DNA from: Bifiguratus adelaidae
Lineage: Eukaryota; Mucoromycota; Endogonomycetes; Endogonales
Length of the DNA stretch: 64,000 nucleotides
Assembly (NCBI GenBank): GCA_002261195.1
Contig: MVBO01000013.1
Location: 162,951 to 226,950 of the forward strand
Direction: 5' to 3'
Made by a program: the position numbers and the translations under genes
Notes under the pieces: generated by a model
What the model was told of the DNA's origin: nothing
Databases searched by the model: none
The model's input: only the letters and a program-made list of their open reading frames with translations
Shown here: piece by piece, positions 34,131-45,774 of the stretch
Layout: each line of letters opens with the position of its first letter
How positions within the stretch are numbered: position 1 is the stretch's first letter

Positions 34131-35855
34131 ATGATCCTTTCTCGGGCGACCTCGTTACCCTCCCTGCATACCGATGAGGACAAACAACAAGCCACGTCTG
34201 GTTTCAAGCGAACAGTGTCCTTTGGACAGTGTGAAGTACCATTTCAACACGAGAATGAACAGACTTGCCATAGGAATGTCGCAGAACTTTCGGTGCCTGA
34301 GCGCAGACCATTTGGCGAGTTGAACAGACAGTCGGTATCGGACTATAACTGGGTCAACTCTGCTTCCGGTATGTACTCGTCCTGCGTACACACTCAAGTC
34401 AAGAAGCGCCGGCGGAGAACCAATCGCGAAGAGCTGGCCATCCTGGAGAAGGCTTTTGCAGAAGATCATATGCCATCGTACGAGAAGCGCGCTGCGCTTG
34501 CAGAACAACTTGACATGACACCACGTAACGTCCAGATTTGGTTTCAAAACCGCAGGCAGATGATTCGCAAGATGATTCAGCAGCGCGCAGAGACCCAATC
34601 AAATGCACAACGCAATTCCACCGAATTTGTGCGCTATCAAGGCGCGTCCGCAGGGCACATCAACATTACCCATCCGGCTGACCCGCAAACGCGCGTCACT
34701 GGTGCGAAGCAGATAAACGCGACCTTGCAAATCTCAAGGCAGATGTCGGCGCCTACGTCTCAAGGAGAGAAGTCAATCCAAGCCAATTTTAATGATCAAA
34801 ATACCCTTCGCGATGTAGGTTGATTTGAAAAACCTAACAGCATTTCTGACTAAATTTATGCAATAGCAAGCTGAATTGATTGAAGCACTTGACAATTCCC
34901 GGAAGCATCTTAAGCAGAATGACCGCGCCAGGACACACTTCTTTATCTACGAGACACTGGATAATCAAAATCAAGATTCCACGAATCATTCACCTCAAGA
35001 AGGCGAAGTTCACCAACATGACACTCAACACGCCTCCAAGGCAGATGCTGAGCCTCAACTCATACATGATACAAAAGCAAGCAACAAGCTTGGGCGATCT
35101 TTCTCCTCTCCAAACATCCTTACACGCGATGTTGAAGGTCCAACAAAACGTTATTCCTTGCTTCGATTCCGCCAATCAAAATCTTTCAATGATGGCCACC
35201 CCGATGGGAGGGGCAATAGCTCAGCGAGTAATCTAGGTGCCTATCCTGCTCACCTTGAAGCATTGCTTGCACCTGATTGTCCAAACCACGCGCGTCACCT
35301 GACTGCTGAGGACGCGCTACGCGAAAAGGTGCTTCTCATGAAGCAGCGCAAGCAGAAACTCCAAGCTATCGACGACCTACGCGCTACCTACCGACTGAAA
35401 TCTTCCAAATCGAGCTCGTCAAGAAGCTCCAGCATGCCTTCTCAATTCGTGTTGACTACCTCGGACCGGGGAGATGCCATTGTAGCCCCGCGCATCAATG
35501 GACAAGTAGACACGGCAATGTCCTTTTCTGCGGAATCCACGCGCTCTATTGATACTTTGCCCGAAACTATATACGATAATGACGACAACGGAGAGGACAA
35601 TGACACGGAACATGAAGTCACAACATGCTCCGAAGGTAAGTAATCGGAAGCAGTAAGGATCTGTCGAACTCTGTTGACGCTGGAAGTAGAATCAGACACA
35701 TCGTCTCAGACATCCAAGGAACCTTATACCCCAGAAAAGTCCGCGAACCTAGAAAAGCCTCAGAACACTTTTCTCCAATTGCTTTCAAACGCCGCCAGTC
35801 AATGTACTTAGAAAATGGAGTTGATGAGGATAACGCCATGAATATGGGAGAGTAA
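34131..35855 (+). CDS. Homeodomain transcription factor
   Basis: Exons 34131-34814, 34867-35635 and 35710-35855 give 532 residues. A typical 60-residue homeodomain lies at about residues 87-147: KKRRRRTNREELAILEKAFA, then SYEKRAALAEQLDMTPRNVQ and IWFQNRRQMIRKM, with the recognition-helix W, F, N and R all present. The rest is Ser/Gln-rich. A possible coiled coil (DALREKVLLMKQRKQKLQAI) lies near residue 380. The architecture resembles fungal Yox1/Phx1-type factors, whose targets range from the cell cycle to stress survival. The last acceptor is ambiguous: choosing TCTCAG at 35709 gives a tail with FSPIAFKRRQSMYLENG, while nearer acceptors end the protein at 35811. Confidence 0.85.
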
Positions 35856-36242
35856 AGGATGGTTTGACCCTATCTAAGCGACTCTGAACGAGGGAAGACC
35901 ACCGTACTGGCAAAGGGTGGTGTTTTTCAAGGGAAGCTAACCAAGGATACCTGGCACTAGTGAATCCCAGGCCTTCCAGACGCGTGCCTCCATAAGCCAT
36001 TCAGCGTATAATTGAACAGACCTGTGGCGCGTGTACCTTTGTGGCGCAGCCCGTGGCTTTCTCTCGCTTCCACAGGAGGCTGACGCAGTACACTGACCTC
36101 ATGGCTCTGCAACGTGGGCTGTCAGTCTGAACACTCTCTCACTGACCCGCCTTTCGTCCACTGTAATGTCCACAGCAGACGCTCAATAACCTTACAGCAC
36201 GGCTACCGGACAACTCGTCTTGAACTCTTCCTTACCTTCGTC
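35856..36242. other. Intergenic region
   Basis: About 390 bases. The only structure seen is a hairpin around 35898-35922 (ACCACC ... GGGTGGT), perhaps in the homeobox 3' end. No gene is supported. Confidence 0.4.
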
Positions 36243-36904
36243 ATGGCAAGCCGAGCCGACAAGTTACCAACCTACCAAGAGTCTACTCGCCCACTGAACC
36301 CCCACCAAGCTATTCCAAGAGCGAACATGTACGGCTACAATACGACATAATATCCATGGCCGCAAACACCGGAAACTCTAGAAAACCTGGCTTAGTCGTG
36401 CGCTCACGGACATCTCAGACTGCAGCCTATGCATTAATGTCTTCTAGGCGTGGCAATGACAATGCTTGGATGCGCCGCTATCAATTGGAAGATAATGTCG
36501 ATGAAAGACACACCATCTCCGTTTGGGAGACAACCGAAAGACAAGGCTTGAAGTGTGATCTCTGCTACAACTTTGATAAAAAGAGAACTTGCGACATTAG
36601 GCTATTGCGAGCGCAAGACAAGTCTTTGTCATGGAGTTTCGTGATTCAGAATCACAAGTACGATTACTGTTGGCGTGCCATGGAGTCAGACATGCAACTG
36701 CAGTTAGCGCAACGGCCGCGGTCAATCACAGCTGAACAATCGTCGCTCATCGTCGCCTCTATCAATTACAAACCGCTGTTAAGTACGCGTGAGCCACATT
36801 GTGCTTTCGATATTTATCGCGACCTCTTGCCAACATCCACGGACCTTGATCAACGGGGCTATGCAAGGTGTGATGATAGCGACGAGAATCCTGGTTTTGA
36901 ATGA
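36243..36904 (+). CDS. Unknown fungal protein, tubby-C/scramblase-like composition
   Basis: I do not firmly recognise this protein. Exons 36243-36328 and 36382-36904, joined by a 53-nt intron, give 202 residues starting MASRADKLPTYQESTRPLNP. The core alternates short hydrophobic strands with charged turns: WMRRYQLEDNVDERHTISVW, RQGLKCDLCYNFDKKRTCDI, SLSWSFVIQNHKYDYCWRAM. This pattern resembles LURP/tubby-C-like beta-barrels but is not diagnostic. There is no signal peptide or membrane span. An unspliced reading would start at the ATG at 36356. Confidence 0.6.
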
Positions 36905-37442
36905 CTTGTGGGGAGTCCTTTGAGCGACTGACTAGATATGTCTCTCGCGTATATGTAGATATGAAATAACCCCTCTATACCTTGTATATTAGCACAATGT
37001 GAGTATTATTGAGCGACTTTTCCAGAAGGAGCAAATGAACGTCCGCTAGGCGGAGTTCCCAGGGAGGCTTTGATTCCGACTTAATAGTAATTGTCTTACT
37101 GGCAACTGCGTGAGACACACGCACACGCTACGTGATGAAGCGTGTCTTTAAAGCAACAGATCTTTCAGAGCAGTGATCTAATTTGGTCTAAGTGAAATCC
37201 AGAGCATCCACAAAACTTCACAGGCCATTACATCAACGCAAACATCGCATACGTTGGCGCGATCACAAACGGCTGCAAACAGCGCAAGTTGACCGCGTGC
37301 CTGTTAATCGCACGCCCAAAATGGTAACTCATTACCTAGCAGAAGCCCCCTATTTTACACTGCTAGAAGGTTCGGTCACGTGGGTCGTCTATTTTGCGAG
37401 GAAGTAGCGACTGCGAGCCGACTTGATTGTGCTCGCTTTACC
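36905..37442. other. Intergenic region and DNAJC7 promoter
   Basis: About 540 bases holding only short frames. No element recognised. Confidence 0.5.
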
Positions 37443-39177
37443 ATGGCAGAGCCTATGGACGTTTCTGAAGATTTTGTATCTTCACGGTAAGTATCAGGGT
37501 TTGCTATTGAGTCTAGAACGGCGATGACCACAAGAAGCACGACCCACTGAAATCTGATCGTTTCAGGAGTGCCGAAGAGATAAAAGGGGAAGCAAACACT
37601 CAATACAAGGCTGGCAACTACAAGGAAGCAGCTAGTTTGTATGGAAAGGCAATAGGTAAGGGTGGGAAGACATTTTGGATAAGACCGATCCATCTAAACG
37701 CCTTCTAGATACCGATCCAAAAAATGCAACCTATTACGTTAATCGAGCAGCCGCGCTTATTATGCTGAAGAAATACAAGGAGGCATCGGACGACTGCCGG
37801 ATAGCGACAGAACTCGACCCATCCAACAGCAAGGCATTCGCTCGTGCCGGAAAATGTCATCTTAATATGGGCAACATCTCAGAGTCACTACGAAATTATC
37901 AGCACGCAATCGAGTTGGACGCTCGAAACGCTCAAGTCCAGCGAGAATATCAGCAAGCGAGCCAGGTGGCGACCTATATACAGCAGGGCAACATCTACCT
38001 AGAAAATCACCAGTTCTCACTTGCACAAAACAGCTTTGAGCGAGCGATCGGAATGTGTGATGCGGACAATGTACCACTACAATGGCAAATCAGCAAAGTC
38101 GATTGTCTTCTCGGCCAAAAGAATTATAGTGAAGCCGGCAGACTGGCCAACGAACTCATGCGCACATACCCCTCAGATCCCGATGCCATCTATGCGAGAG
38201 CACGCGTCTTGTATATGCAAGGCGAAAATCAAAAGGCCGTAGCGCATTGCCAAGAAGCCTTACGCTGTGATCCAGACTACACGAAGGCAAGAACTCTACT
38301 CAAGCAAGCCAGAAGCCTTGAGGCCAAGAAGAATGAGGGTAATGAAGCTTTCAAGGCTGGTAGATACACTGAAGCGCATGCGCTGTATACTGAGGCTTTG
38401 GCCATTGATCCCGACAACTTTGGAACAAACGCAAAGTTGTACTCAAATCGAGCGACCGTGTTGGCCAAGTTGGGCAGAGATGCCGAGGCCATCCAAGACT
38501 GTGACAGGGCCCTGGAGCTTGATCCCTCGTTTACCAAGGTTCACATACGGCGAGCAGGTTGCTACATGAAGACGGAGCAGTATGAAGAAGCTGTTCGGGA
38601 TTACAAGACGGCCCTAGAAAACGATCCTCGCAACAGAGGTAAGTGGAGGATGTCCCCACCTTTGGGTCTATAACTCATTCGTCTTTCCTTGACAGAGCTC
38701 CGACAACAACTCCAGGAAGCCGAACTAGAGCACAAGAAATCATTGCGAAAAGATTACTACAAAATCCTCGAAATCTCCAAAGATGCTTCGGATAGCGAGA
38801 TCAAGAAGGCCTATCGCAAATTGGCATTGCAAAATCATCCTGATAAGAATCCAGATGATCCCAAGGCGGAAGCCCGATTCAAGGAGATTGGTGAAGCCTA
38901 TGCCGTACTGTCAGATCCTCAAAAGAAGGCTCGCTTCGATTCTGGAGCTGATCTTGACGGTATGGGAGCGGCTGATATGAACGATATCTTTGCGCAATTC
39001 TTTGGCGGTGGTGGCATGGGAGGCATGAATGGGATGGGCGGTATGCACGGCATGAATGGTATGGGTGGTATGGGAGGCATGGGAGGAGGCTTTCCAGGGG
39101 GCGGTTTCCCCGGCAGTGGTTTCTCTGGCCAAAGCCGTCGCGGCCAACCGCAAGGATATACCTTCCACTTTGGATAA
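37443..39177 (+). CDS. DNAJC7: DNAJC7-like TPR and J-domain co-chaperone
   Basis: Four exons (37443-37486, 37567-37655, 37709-38638, 38696-39177) give 514 residues. Up to nine TPR repeats (for example [20 protein letters not shown] and [20 protein letters not shown]) bind the EEVD tails of Hsp70 and Hsp90. A J domain follows ([28 protein letters not shown]), with the HPD tripeptide that stimulates Hsp70 ATPase. The end is Gly/Met-rich with GMGG repeats and finishes QGYTFHFG. The length and order match human DNAJC7/TPR2 and its fungal counterparts, so the protein should hand clients between Hsp70 and Hsp90 in the cytosol. Confidence 0.95.
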
Positions 39178-39303
39178 GTAAGTCGAGGTTCAATTGTACA
39201 TCAGCACCTTTCAAGGGCAATGCCTTAGAATAAAATAGAAATAGAATACGTTCGCGTGTTGCATGCATGGTCTATTGCGATCGCTAAACATACACACTCT
39301 GTG

Positions 39304-39850
39304 CTAATCTCGCTCCAGATTGATGGCATTCCCAAATCGCGCGTACAAGACCTTTTTGAGCTCAGCCATGTGCTCGGCATTTGAATCCAGAGTTGATTTG
39401 ATGGTCTCTAACCGTTCATTCAGCTTGGTCTTGTCTTCTTCTAGCCTTATCTGTAGTTCCGGAAGGGGTATATGTATGTAGGCGTCACCAATCTTATATC
39501 TAAGGCCGAGTGAGACAAACGTACAAGGTGCAATGCAGGCCCACCTGAACTTTTCGTCCTCGTCCGCTAGTTCCAGTTCCAACAGCAGGTCATCCAAATA
39601 CTCTTTTTCTTGCTATACGAGGCATGAGCATGCAAAGCACGTTGTTGCATCCGTCGCGTACCTTGACGTATTCATATTCCTCCTCCAGATCGTCAGTTTT
39701 GGCGTTCAGTTTGCTGAAAGTGTTGATCTTTTCTTGATCTTGCCATGACACCTCCACATCAGCCTCCTCCTCTGGTGCAAGCTAATAGCATCGGGTGAAC
39801 ACGTGCTGCAAGCGTCTAATGTGCCCACTTACCATGCGAATGTTGGACAT
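39304..39850 (-). CDS. GIM3: Prefoldin subunit 4
   Basis: This is a beta-type subunit of the prefoldin hexamer, which delivers nascent actin and tubulin to the CCT chaperonin. Spliced exons read MSNIRM, then LAPEEEADVEVSWQDQEKIN, FSKLNAKTDDLEEEYEYVKQ, DDLLLELELADEDEKFR, YKIGDAYIHIPLPELQIRLE and a C-terminal coiled coil ending YARFGNAINLERD. The strand pair FR/YKIGDAYIHI and the terminal FGxxINLE are the subunit 4 signature. Three introns are seen. The start at 39850 is 20 bp from the start of the divergent neighbour, so both must use one tiny promoter. Confidence 0.92.
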
Positions 39851-39870
39851 CTTTGAACGCGTGAAATGTT

Positions 39871-40890
39871 ATGGAAATAGACTTAGAGACGTTATTGACA
39901 CCGCCTACAATAGCACAAGATGCAACAGAGGAAGAAGCGAGCGAGACGTACACCCGCTGGTTCGACACCCTCACCGAGACACTTCTTGCTCACGCCAAAC
40001 TGGTGGTAGGTAAAGAGACCTTCAAGTTCTTGGAATTGGAATGCTACCTTCGCGACCCCGAACATCTGCCTGATCCCTTTACACACGGACATGCCGACCA
40101 AGCAGAACCTGCGCGCTGGTATTTTCACAAGTTACGCAACTCGAACTCGTATGTAGGTGGCACGCGAAAGGGATTGGATGTGACCATTGGGGGCAACAGT
40201 GTACGAGGCGGTATTTTGATACGACGGCTAGCACGAGATGCGGAATCGATGGCGGATGGGCCAGCATCCTTCATTGATGGTCCTTCCAAGGTGCTGGATG
40301 TGATATTCGACACGCTGCACGTCAAGAACAGTGCCGAGATGGTGGAAACGCAATTGAAGCAGGATCTCCGAGCTTGGCCTGATGCATCTCCTCTACACAT
40401 TCGATTAGACATGCCAAGTCCCAAGGAACTACCGAGAAAAAGACGTCGAGATGAACCTATCTACAAGGGCTATCGCATCGGACTATTGCCAGGCAATGGC
40501 AAACCTTCCCTGCAACTTCGTCTCTACTATATGACACGCTTCTGGCGCTACTTTGTCATGCCAGAAGCAGCTCAGCACAAGATCATGAATGCCATCAGTC
40601 TTCTACATCAAGGATACGATGTTGAGGACGTTCAGCACCTGCTTGCTCAAAGACGTCCGAGCAATATACACCTTTTGTTAAGTCAAGGCTATGAACGAGG
40701 TACGAAATGTATATTAGCATGTGTAGGAAAGCAGCAATTGCGTGTCAGCGACCTGGTCATGCTCTATGGTGCTGCTCAATGGTGGCTAAACAATGGAAGA
40801 TTTGACCTTTGCGTTCTTGATTGCCTTCCTGATTGCCTTCCTATCTGCTTTGAAGACATACCCATGTCTGACACCGAGTATACTCGATAA
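39871..40890 (+). CDS. Conserved protein, distant resemblance to AAG/MPG DNA glycosylases
   Basis: A single exon of 339 residues. The first half reads FKFLELECYLRDPEHLPDPF, then RWYFHKLRNSNSYVGGTRKG and LDVTIGGNSVRGGILIRRLA. Later come FIDGPSKVLDVIF, YKGYRIGLLPG and YYMTRFWRYFVM. The order 'small-strand GILIR', 'GPsK', 'RIGL', 'WRYF' parallels alkyladenine-DNA-glycosylase motifs (VLIRA, GPGKL, RIGI, WRF), so a related fold is plausible. This is my inference from motif order. No catalytic role is shown. The C-terminal 60 residues are Leu/Cys-rich (CVLDCLPDCLPICFEDI). The gene is head to head with prefoldin 4. Confidence 0.7.
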   Translation: MEIDLETLLTPPTIAQDATEEEASETYTRWFDTLTETLLAHAKLVVGKETFKFLELECYLRDPEHLPDPFTHGHADQAEPARWYFHKLRNSNSYVGGTRKGLDVTIGGNSVRGGILIRRLARDAESMADGPASFIDGPSKVLDVIFDTLHVKNSAEMVETQLKQDLRAWPDASPLHIRLDMPSPKELPRKRRRDEPIYKGYRIGLLPGNGKPSLQLRLYYMTRFWRYFVMPEAAQHKIMNAISLLHQGYDVEDVQHLLAQRRPSNIHLLLSQGYERGTKCILACVGKQQLRVSDLVMLYGAAQWWLNNGRFDLCVLDCLPDCLPICFEDIPMSDTEYTR

Positions 40891-42249
40891 TCCTACGGCG
40901 CTGAACGCGGTTTTCAGTCTTTCCATTTCTCTTGCTTGCTTGCAAACAAAGCCTTCTTGAATTGAATTTAACAAAGGGTTTTCATATAGCGAGACCAAAA
41001 TCGTGGGAAGAGTTGTCAATACTTTGGCTTTGGCAGATTGTGATTGAGGTGGACGCTTTCGCGTGTCGTCGAATCGGAAAATATGTTTTGGGAACAGCAT
41101 TTAAAATCTTGTCGTCTCTCTTCGCCGCCGAGGTCGGATTCTGGATTCGCTCGACCTTTGCCATAAATGTTTGAAGAGCTGGTATGTATTCGTCCTTCCA
41201 TCCTACACTTTGTAGGAAACTCTTAACCAGCTCGCAAAGCAGAATGTACTTGTTTACGAGGGACTTTCGTTTGATTGCACGCGGTGAAGGCGTCTTGGTT
41301 TTGTTGAGCCTTCAGCAACACCACAAATTTGTAAAGGGATAGGAGATGCGTATGCTCTGTTACACGGTCGACATTGACTACCAAATGCGCAATGCCTGGT
41401 CCCCATAATTTGCGTACGACACGTTTTCCGCTTGATTTTGTGGCTCCTCTTGATGTTGGAAACTTTGCCGGTCATATGGAAACTGCGCTCATTCCAAATG
41501 AACCATGTATGTGATTTTCAAGGATGGCTTCTTAGTGGAGGAACAAGACCCACTTCTTCGTTTCCGAATCACAGCGGATCTTCCAGGCATACGATGTCGG
41601 AAGAACACCAAGGTGTAAAATATCCCGGCATTCTTGTCGCGGCCCCATCATCAATCCAGGCGCGAAGTGAGTCCTTGAGCAAGACAGGCTATTCTGGCGT
41701 ATCAGATAGTCTCCAGTGGCCGTTGGAGCAATAGAGCAGCAAGATAAATGTTCGACAAGTCAGAAGAGAAAAGTGCATACGGGACAGATGGTAAGGAGAT
41801 TGCCACCGCAGCGCAAAGAACAGGAAGAGTTGCAAAAGATTGAAACAACGGGGTCGAGAATCTCTGCCGACTGCATCCTTTTTTATACATGGCAATGATA
41901 CATTCCATTGTTTTCCATAGAATCTCTGCATGCTGAAGCTGTTTCTCCAGCTGCATATTCATAGTCTTCACTTCAGTGTGAACGTATTAACGAGATGCAG
42001 CAGCAACGATTATGCGCATACGATCTTTTTAAATCAGCCTGGTTTCATTGACACTGCAACCATTGACACACAACTGTCGTCGAATGTCAAGCGGTCAACC
42101 AGAATCGCCCAAAAATGGACATTTGCCCCAAAAAGGAAAAGTCAAAAGTCGGGGGACGAGAGCGCATCTTTCGCCGCGTCGCCTTCTTGTGCCCTCCCTC
42201 CCTCCCTCCCTCTCTCTTACTCTCTCCCACACGCGCATACAAACTCAAA
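40891..42249. other. Long intergenic region with one weak reading frame
   Basis: About 1.36 kb before the GH31 gene. The minus-strand frame 41702-41971 (89 codons, starting MKTMNMQLEKQLQHAEILWK) is the most protein-like, with a hydrophobic second half, but has no family match I know. The plus-strand frames overlap it. I call no gene. A CT-rich run at about 42191-42229 is the likely GH31 core promoter or 5'UTR. Confidence 0.35.
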
Positions 42250-44815
42250 ATGCGTCAAAAGAACCCTAGTGGCTTCATATGGGATAGCTCGGTGCAATAC
42301 CCAGTGACATTCAACAACAGCAAGGGTAACAAGGTCCAAGTGTTTGTGATCTCCGACAAGGTGATTAGGGTCAAGCACGTTGCTCCGCATCCAAGCCATG
42401 CTCTTTACGATTGTGAATCGTCCAGAGAAGCTGGTGCAAAGTTTGAGCTCACTGAGAATAAGGACAAGCAACTCGTTCTCCAGACGACATCCGTCAAGGC
42501 GGTGATCGATATTGCCAAGGACTTTCGGATTCAGTGGTTCAGTTTGCAAAACGTTGCTACTCCATTTACTGAAGATTTACCCAATCGCGCCATTTCGCAT
42601 GATGTGGAGACGGGAGCTGTCTGGCATTACCAAAAACGTCGGCTGGAGGATCATTACTACGGCCTTGGCGAGCGTACTGGATCAATGGATCTAAAAGGAC
42701 GGCATTTTCGACTGGAGCGTGTAGATTGCATGGGATACGATGCGGAGAACGCTGATCCATTGTACAAATTTTGTCCCTTTTACGTTACCTTGTCTGAAGA
42801 CACCAAGATGGCACACGGCATCTATTACAACAACTTTAGTCGATCTTCGCTCGATTTTGGGCAAGAGTCCGACGCGGTAAGTGGTCAATTTTAATATGCA
42901 ATAATACTGACTGATACTCGCGATTCGCACAGCTATGGGGCCGATATCGTTATTACCATGCCGAAAGGGGACCGCTGGATTACTACATGATGTTCGGACC
43001 ATCGGTGGCAGAGGTTCTCGATCACTTTGCAAAACTCGTCGGCAAGCCTCAACAGTTAGCCCCAAAGTACTCTTTTGGTTATCTTGCATCCTCCATGATC
43101 TATGCCGAATCCGAGCAAGCGCAAGATTGGCTAGAAAAGTTCCCGGCATTATGTCAAAAGCATGACATCCCTTGCGATGGTTTCCATTTGTCATCTGGCT
43201 ACTCGGTGGATAAGCAAGGCAACAGAAACGTCTTTACTTGGAACACTAGCCGGTTCCCAGATGCCAAGGGACTTTGGAAGCGACTCAAGGACGCCGGTAT
43301 TCATGTATTTGCCAATATCAAACCGTGGCTGTTGGAGGTCCATCCAGAGTATAATTATCTCAAGGCACAAAAGGGATACATTTGGGATGATGAGAATGGT
43401 GGTCCCGGCGAGGTCCTTCAATGGAGCGGCGGTTACGGTACTTCTGGAAAGTGTTCCTACATTGACTTCACGAGCAAAGCCGGCTACAACTTTTGGAAAA
43501 ATGGAGTCAAGACGCAGTTGCTCGAATATGGCATCGAAGGCATGTGGAACGATAATAACGAGTTCACCATGTTGGACGATGAAATGACGTTTGCCAACGA
43601 GGTCGATCTCAAAATTAACATACACAAGGCTTTGCCAAAGCACAAAACCGCCTCGGATCTTGTTGGCACGCCTATTCAAACGTTGTTGATGGCACAAGCA
43701 TCCTATGAAGCCATCAGAGAGTTTGCACCTACACAACGTCCTTTTGTCATAACTCGGTCCGCTACTCCATTCATTCATCAGACCGTTGCTCAGACTTGGA
43801 GCGGTGACAATTTCACAGAGTGGAAAACGATAAAGTACAATACTGCAATGGGTATCTCTGCAGGCTTGTCCATCTTCCCGGTGTATGGTCATGATGTGGG
43901 AGGCTTTGCTGGCCCAAAGCCGGAGCCAGAGTTATTTGTTCGTTGGGTGCAGAGCGGCATATTAAATCCTAGATTCTGCATCCATTCGTGGAATTTTGAC
44001 GGTACTATTACAGAGCCTTGGATGGTGAGTGCGGTCATTTGTCGCCCAGTGAAGACCAGGGGCAAGACGTTAACCATAATTCACAGTACGATGAAGTTCT
44101 TCCAATCATCCGCGCGTCAATGCACCTTCGCCAACAGTTGATTCCCTATCTCTACTCTCTGTACATGGATTTCTTCCGCACCGATCAACCCATGATCCGG
44201 CCGACGTTCTACCACTTCCAAGAAGACATAGAGACCTACGAGCAATCGTACGAGTACATGCTTGGGCCTGATCTGCTTATTGCACCTGTGTATACACCTC
44301 ATCAGGATACGCGCGAGCTTTACCTACCTGCTGGAGCTGGATGGTATCACTTGCAAACATCCACTCTTCACTCAGGCGGTCAAAAGGTTGAGGTGCCAAG
44401 CTTGACGACCGATGCAGCTGCACCCGTCATGGTCCGTGAAGGTTCACTATTGATTCTTGCGAAATACATGCGACACGTTGGAGCTGAAAAGGATGACGAA
44501 CGCGTCGTCCAAATATTTCCTCACACTAGCAAAGATCACACGGCTATGTTCACAATGGTGGAAGACGATGGCATATCGACCGCGCATACAGAGAAGGGTG
44601 AATATCTGGAATGGAAGGCTTATGCCCGATGTGTAGACAAGATTGAAGTAGGCATCGAGACTGTTTATGCAAACTACAAGCCAGAATTTGATACCGTCTG
44701 GTTCACCCTTGGACACATTAAAGACGAGCGTCACATTGTCGGCGCGAACGGAACGCCATTGCAAGAGCGGGAGAAGGATGGTGTCAAGCAATATGGTATT
44801 GGACTTGAATTATAG
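42250..44815 (+). CDS. Glycoside hydrolase family 31 enzyme (alpha-glucosidase/xylosidase type)
   Basis: Exons 42250-42876, 42933-44024 and 44087-44815 give 815 residues. An N-terminal beta-sandwich (YYGLGERTGSMDLKGRHFRL) precedes the catalytic barrel: GFHLSSGYSVDKQGNRNVFT, ANIKPWLLEVHPEYN, the nucleophile motif EGMWNDNNEF (Asp), and the acid/base region RSATPFIHQTVAQTWSGDN (Asp). Later YEYMLGPDLLIAPVYTP marks the proximal C-terminal sandwich. The nucleophile motif differs from the WxDMNE of classical maltases. No signal peptide is visible from the chosen start, so the enzyme is probably intracellular. Upstream in-frame sequence is pyrimidine-encoded (Pro/Ser/Leu-rich) and more likely 5'UTR. 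The substrate is unknown. Confidence 0.93.
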
Positions 44816-44877
44816 AGCACGTACCAAATCTATATTACAAGCGTTGTATGATACAATGCGCAAAAACGGTAAAAGCT

Positions 44878-45734
44878 TTACCCTACCATGCTACGTTTTC
44901 TACCCCGTAACCGAACTGCCATGAACAGAGTCAGAAGGTGTACCTTGGGTACTATGCTATGCTTACCTTCTTCGAGCTTATCCAGGATGGCTGCGGACTG
45001 CTTGCTCGATTTTGCATATGCTGCCAGGATATTGGAAAACTAACGGTGATCATGGACATGAATTTCATACGCCGAATGCTCCTTCAGAGATGCACCTACC
45101 AAATGTTCTGTCTGCGGATGCGTGCTCAAGAAAGCACGTTCCAAAACGTACAAGTCCACCGCCTTGTCTTCAAACAAGGTTGATTGGTATGCCAGACCGA
45201 AATCAATCACTACCAGACTGAGCGCGCCATCTCGAATCAGCATATTAGATGTGGTTAAATCGCCATGAATGATATCGGCACTGTGCATCAAGCCCAGCGT
45301 TTTTCCAATGGTCTCAGCCAACGCATCTAATAAAGGCTGTGAGTCCGAGTAGACCAACGGGACAGACTTACGCTGCGTCAAGTCTGTGGATCCTGAAATC
45401 AAAAACTCCTTGACAGTCCTGCCCAAGATATTCTCCATATAGATGGTGCTCTTCTCTACATCCACGTAGTATACCGTAGGTGTATCTATGCCACTTCTAA
45501 GACACCGATACAAGCATCTAGCCTCCTGTATCACTCGTCGTGCTGTCAACTTTTGATCGAGGGTTGGGTGGCGATAAGTCTTTGCAAAGCGCTCTTTGGC
45601 TATGCATCCTTCTGGAATGTCAAAGAATGGCTGAAGATAGACGCGCTAATCACTTATGAGATCCCATTTAACTTTCATTCTTGCGCACATGTCACACTCA
45701 CCGCTTCTGCACCTTGTTTAATGAGTTGAGCCAT
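44878..45734 (-). CDS. BUD32: EKC/KEOPS complex kinase Bud32 (TP53RK)
   Basis: This atypical small kinase/ATPase works with Kae1 in making the t6A37 modification of ANN-decoding tRNAs. It begins MAQLIKQGAEA and continues FFDIPEGCIAKERFAKTYRH, RVIQEARCLYRCLRSGIDTP, VYYVDVEKSTIYMENILGRT and IHGDLTTSNMLIRDG (catalytic loop HGDLTTSN). VVIDFGLAYQS is the DFG motif. The C-terminus, recovered through two introns, reads ILAAYAKSSKQSAAILDKLE and then VRLRGRKRSMVG, the conserved basic tail that contacts Cgi121/Kae1. All catalytic residues are intact. The start is 40 bp from the divergent RAD52 start. Confidence 0.94.
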
Positions 45735-45774
45735 CTTTGGCAATTTTGCTGCGCGCGTTCATTTTCTTGTTCTC

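Noticed and set aside
35898-35922. Bacterial-type terminator hairpin
   Set aside because: The context is a eukaryotic 3' region with no following T-run. It is listed only as a chance hairpin.
42115-42249. Upstream start for the GH31 gene
   Set aside because: The extension is encoded by a CCCT/CT repeat and lacks a signal peptide. The ATG at 42250 follows directly and fits better.
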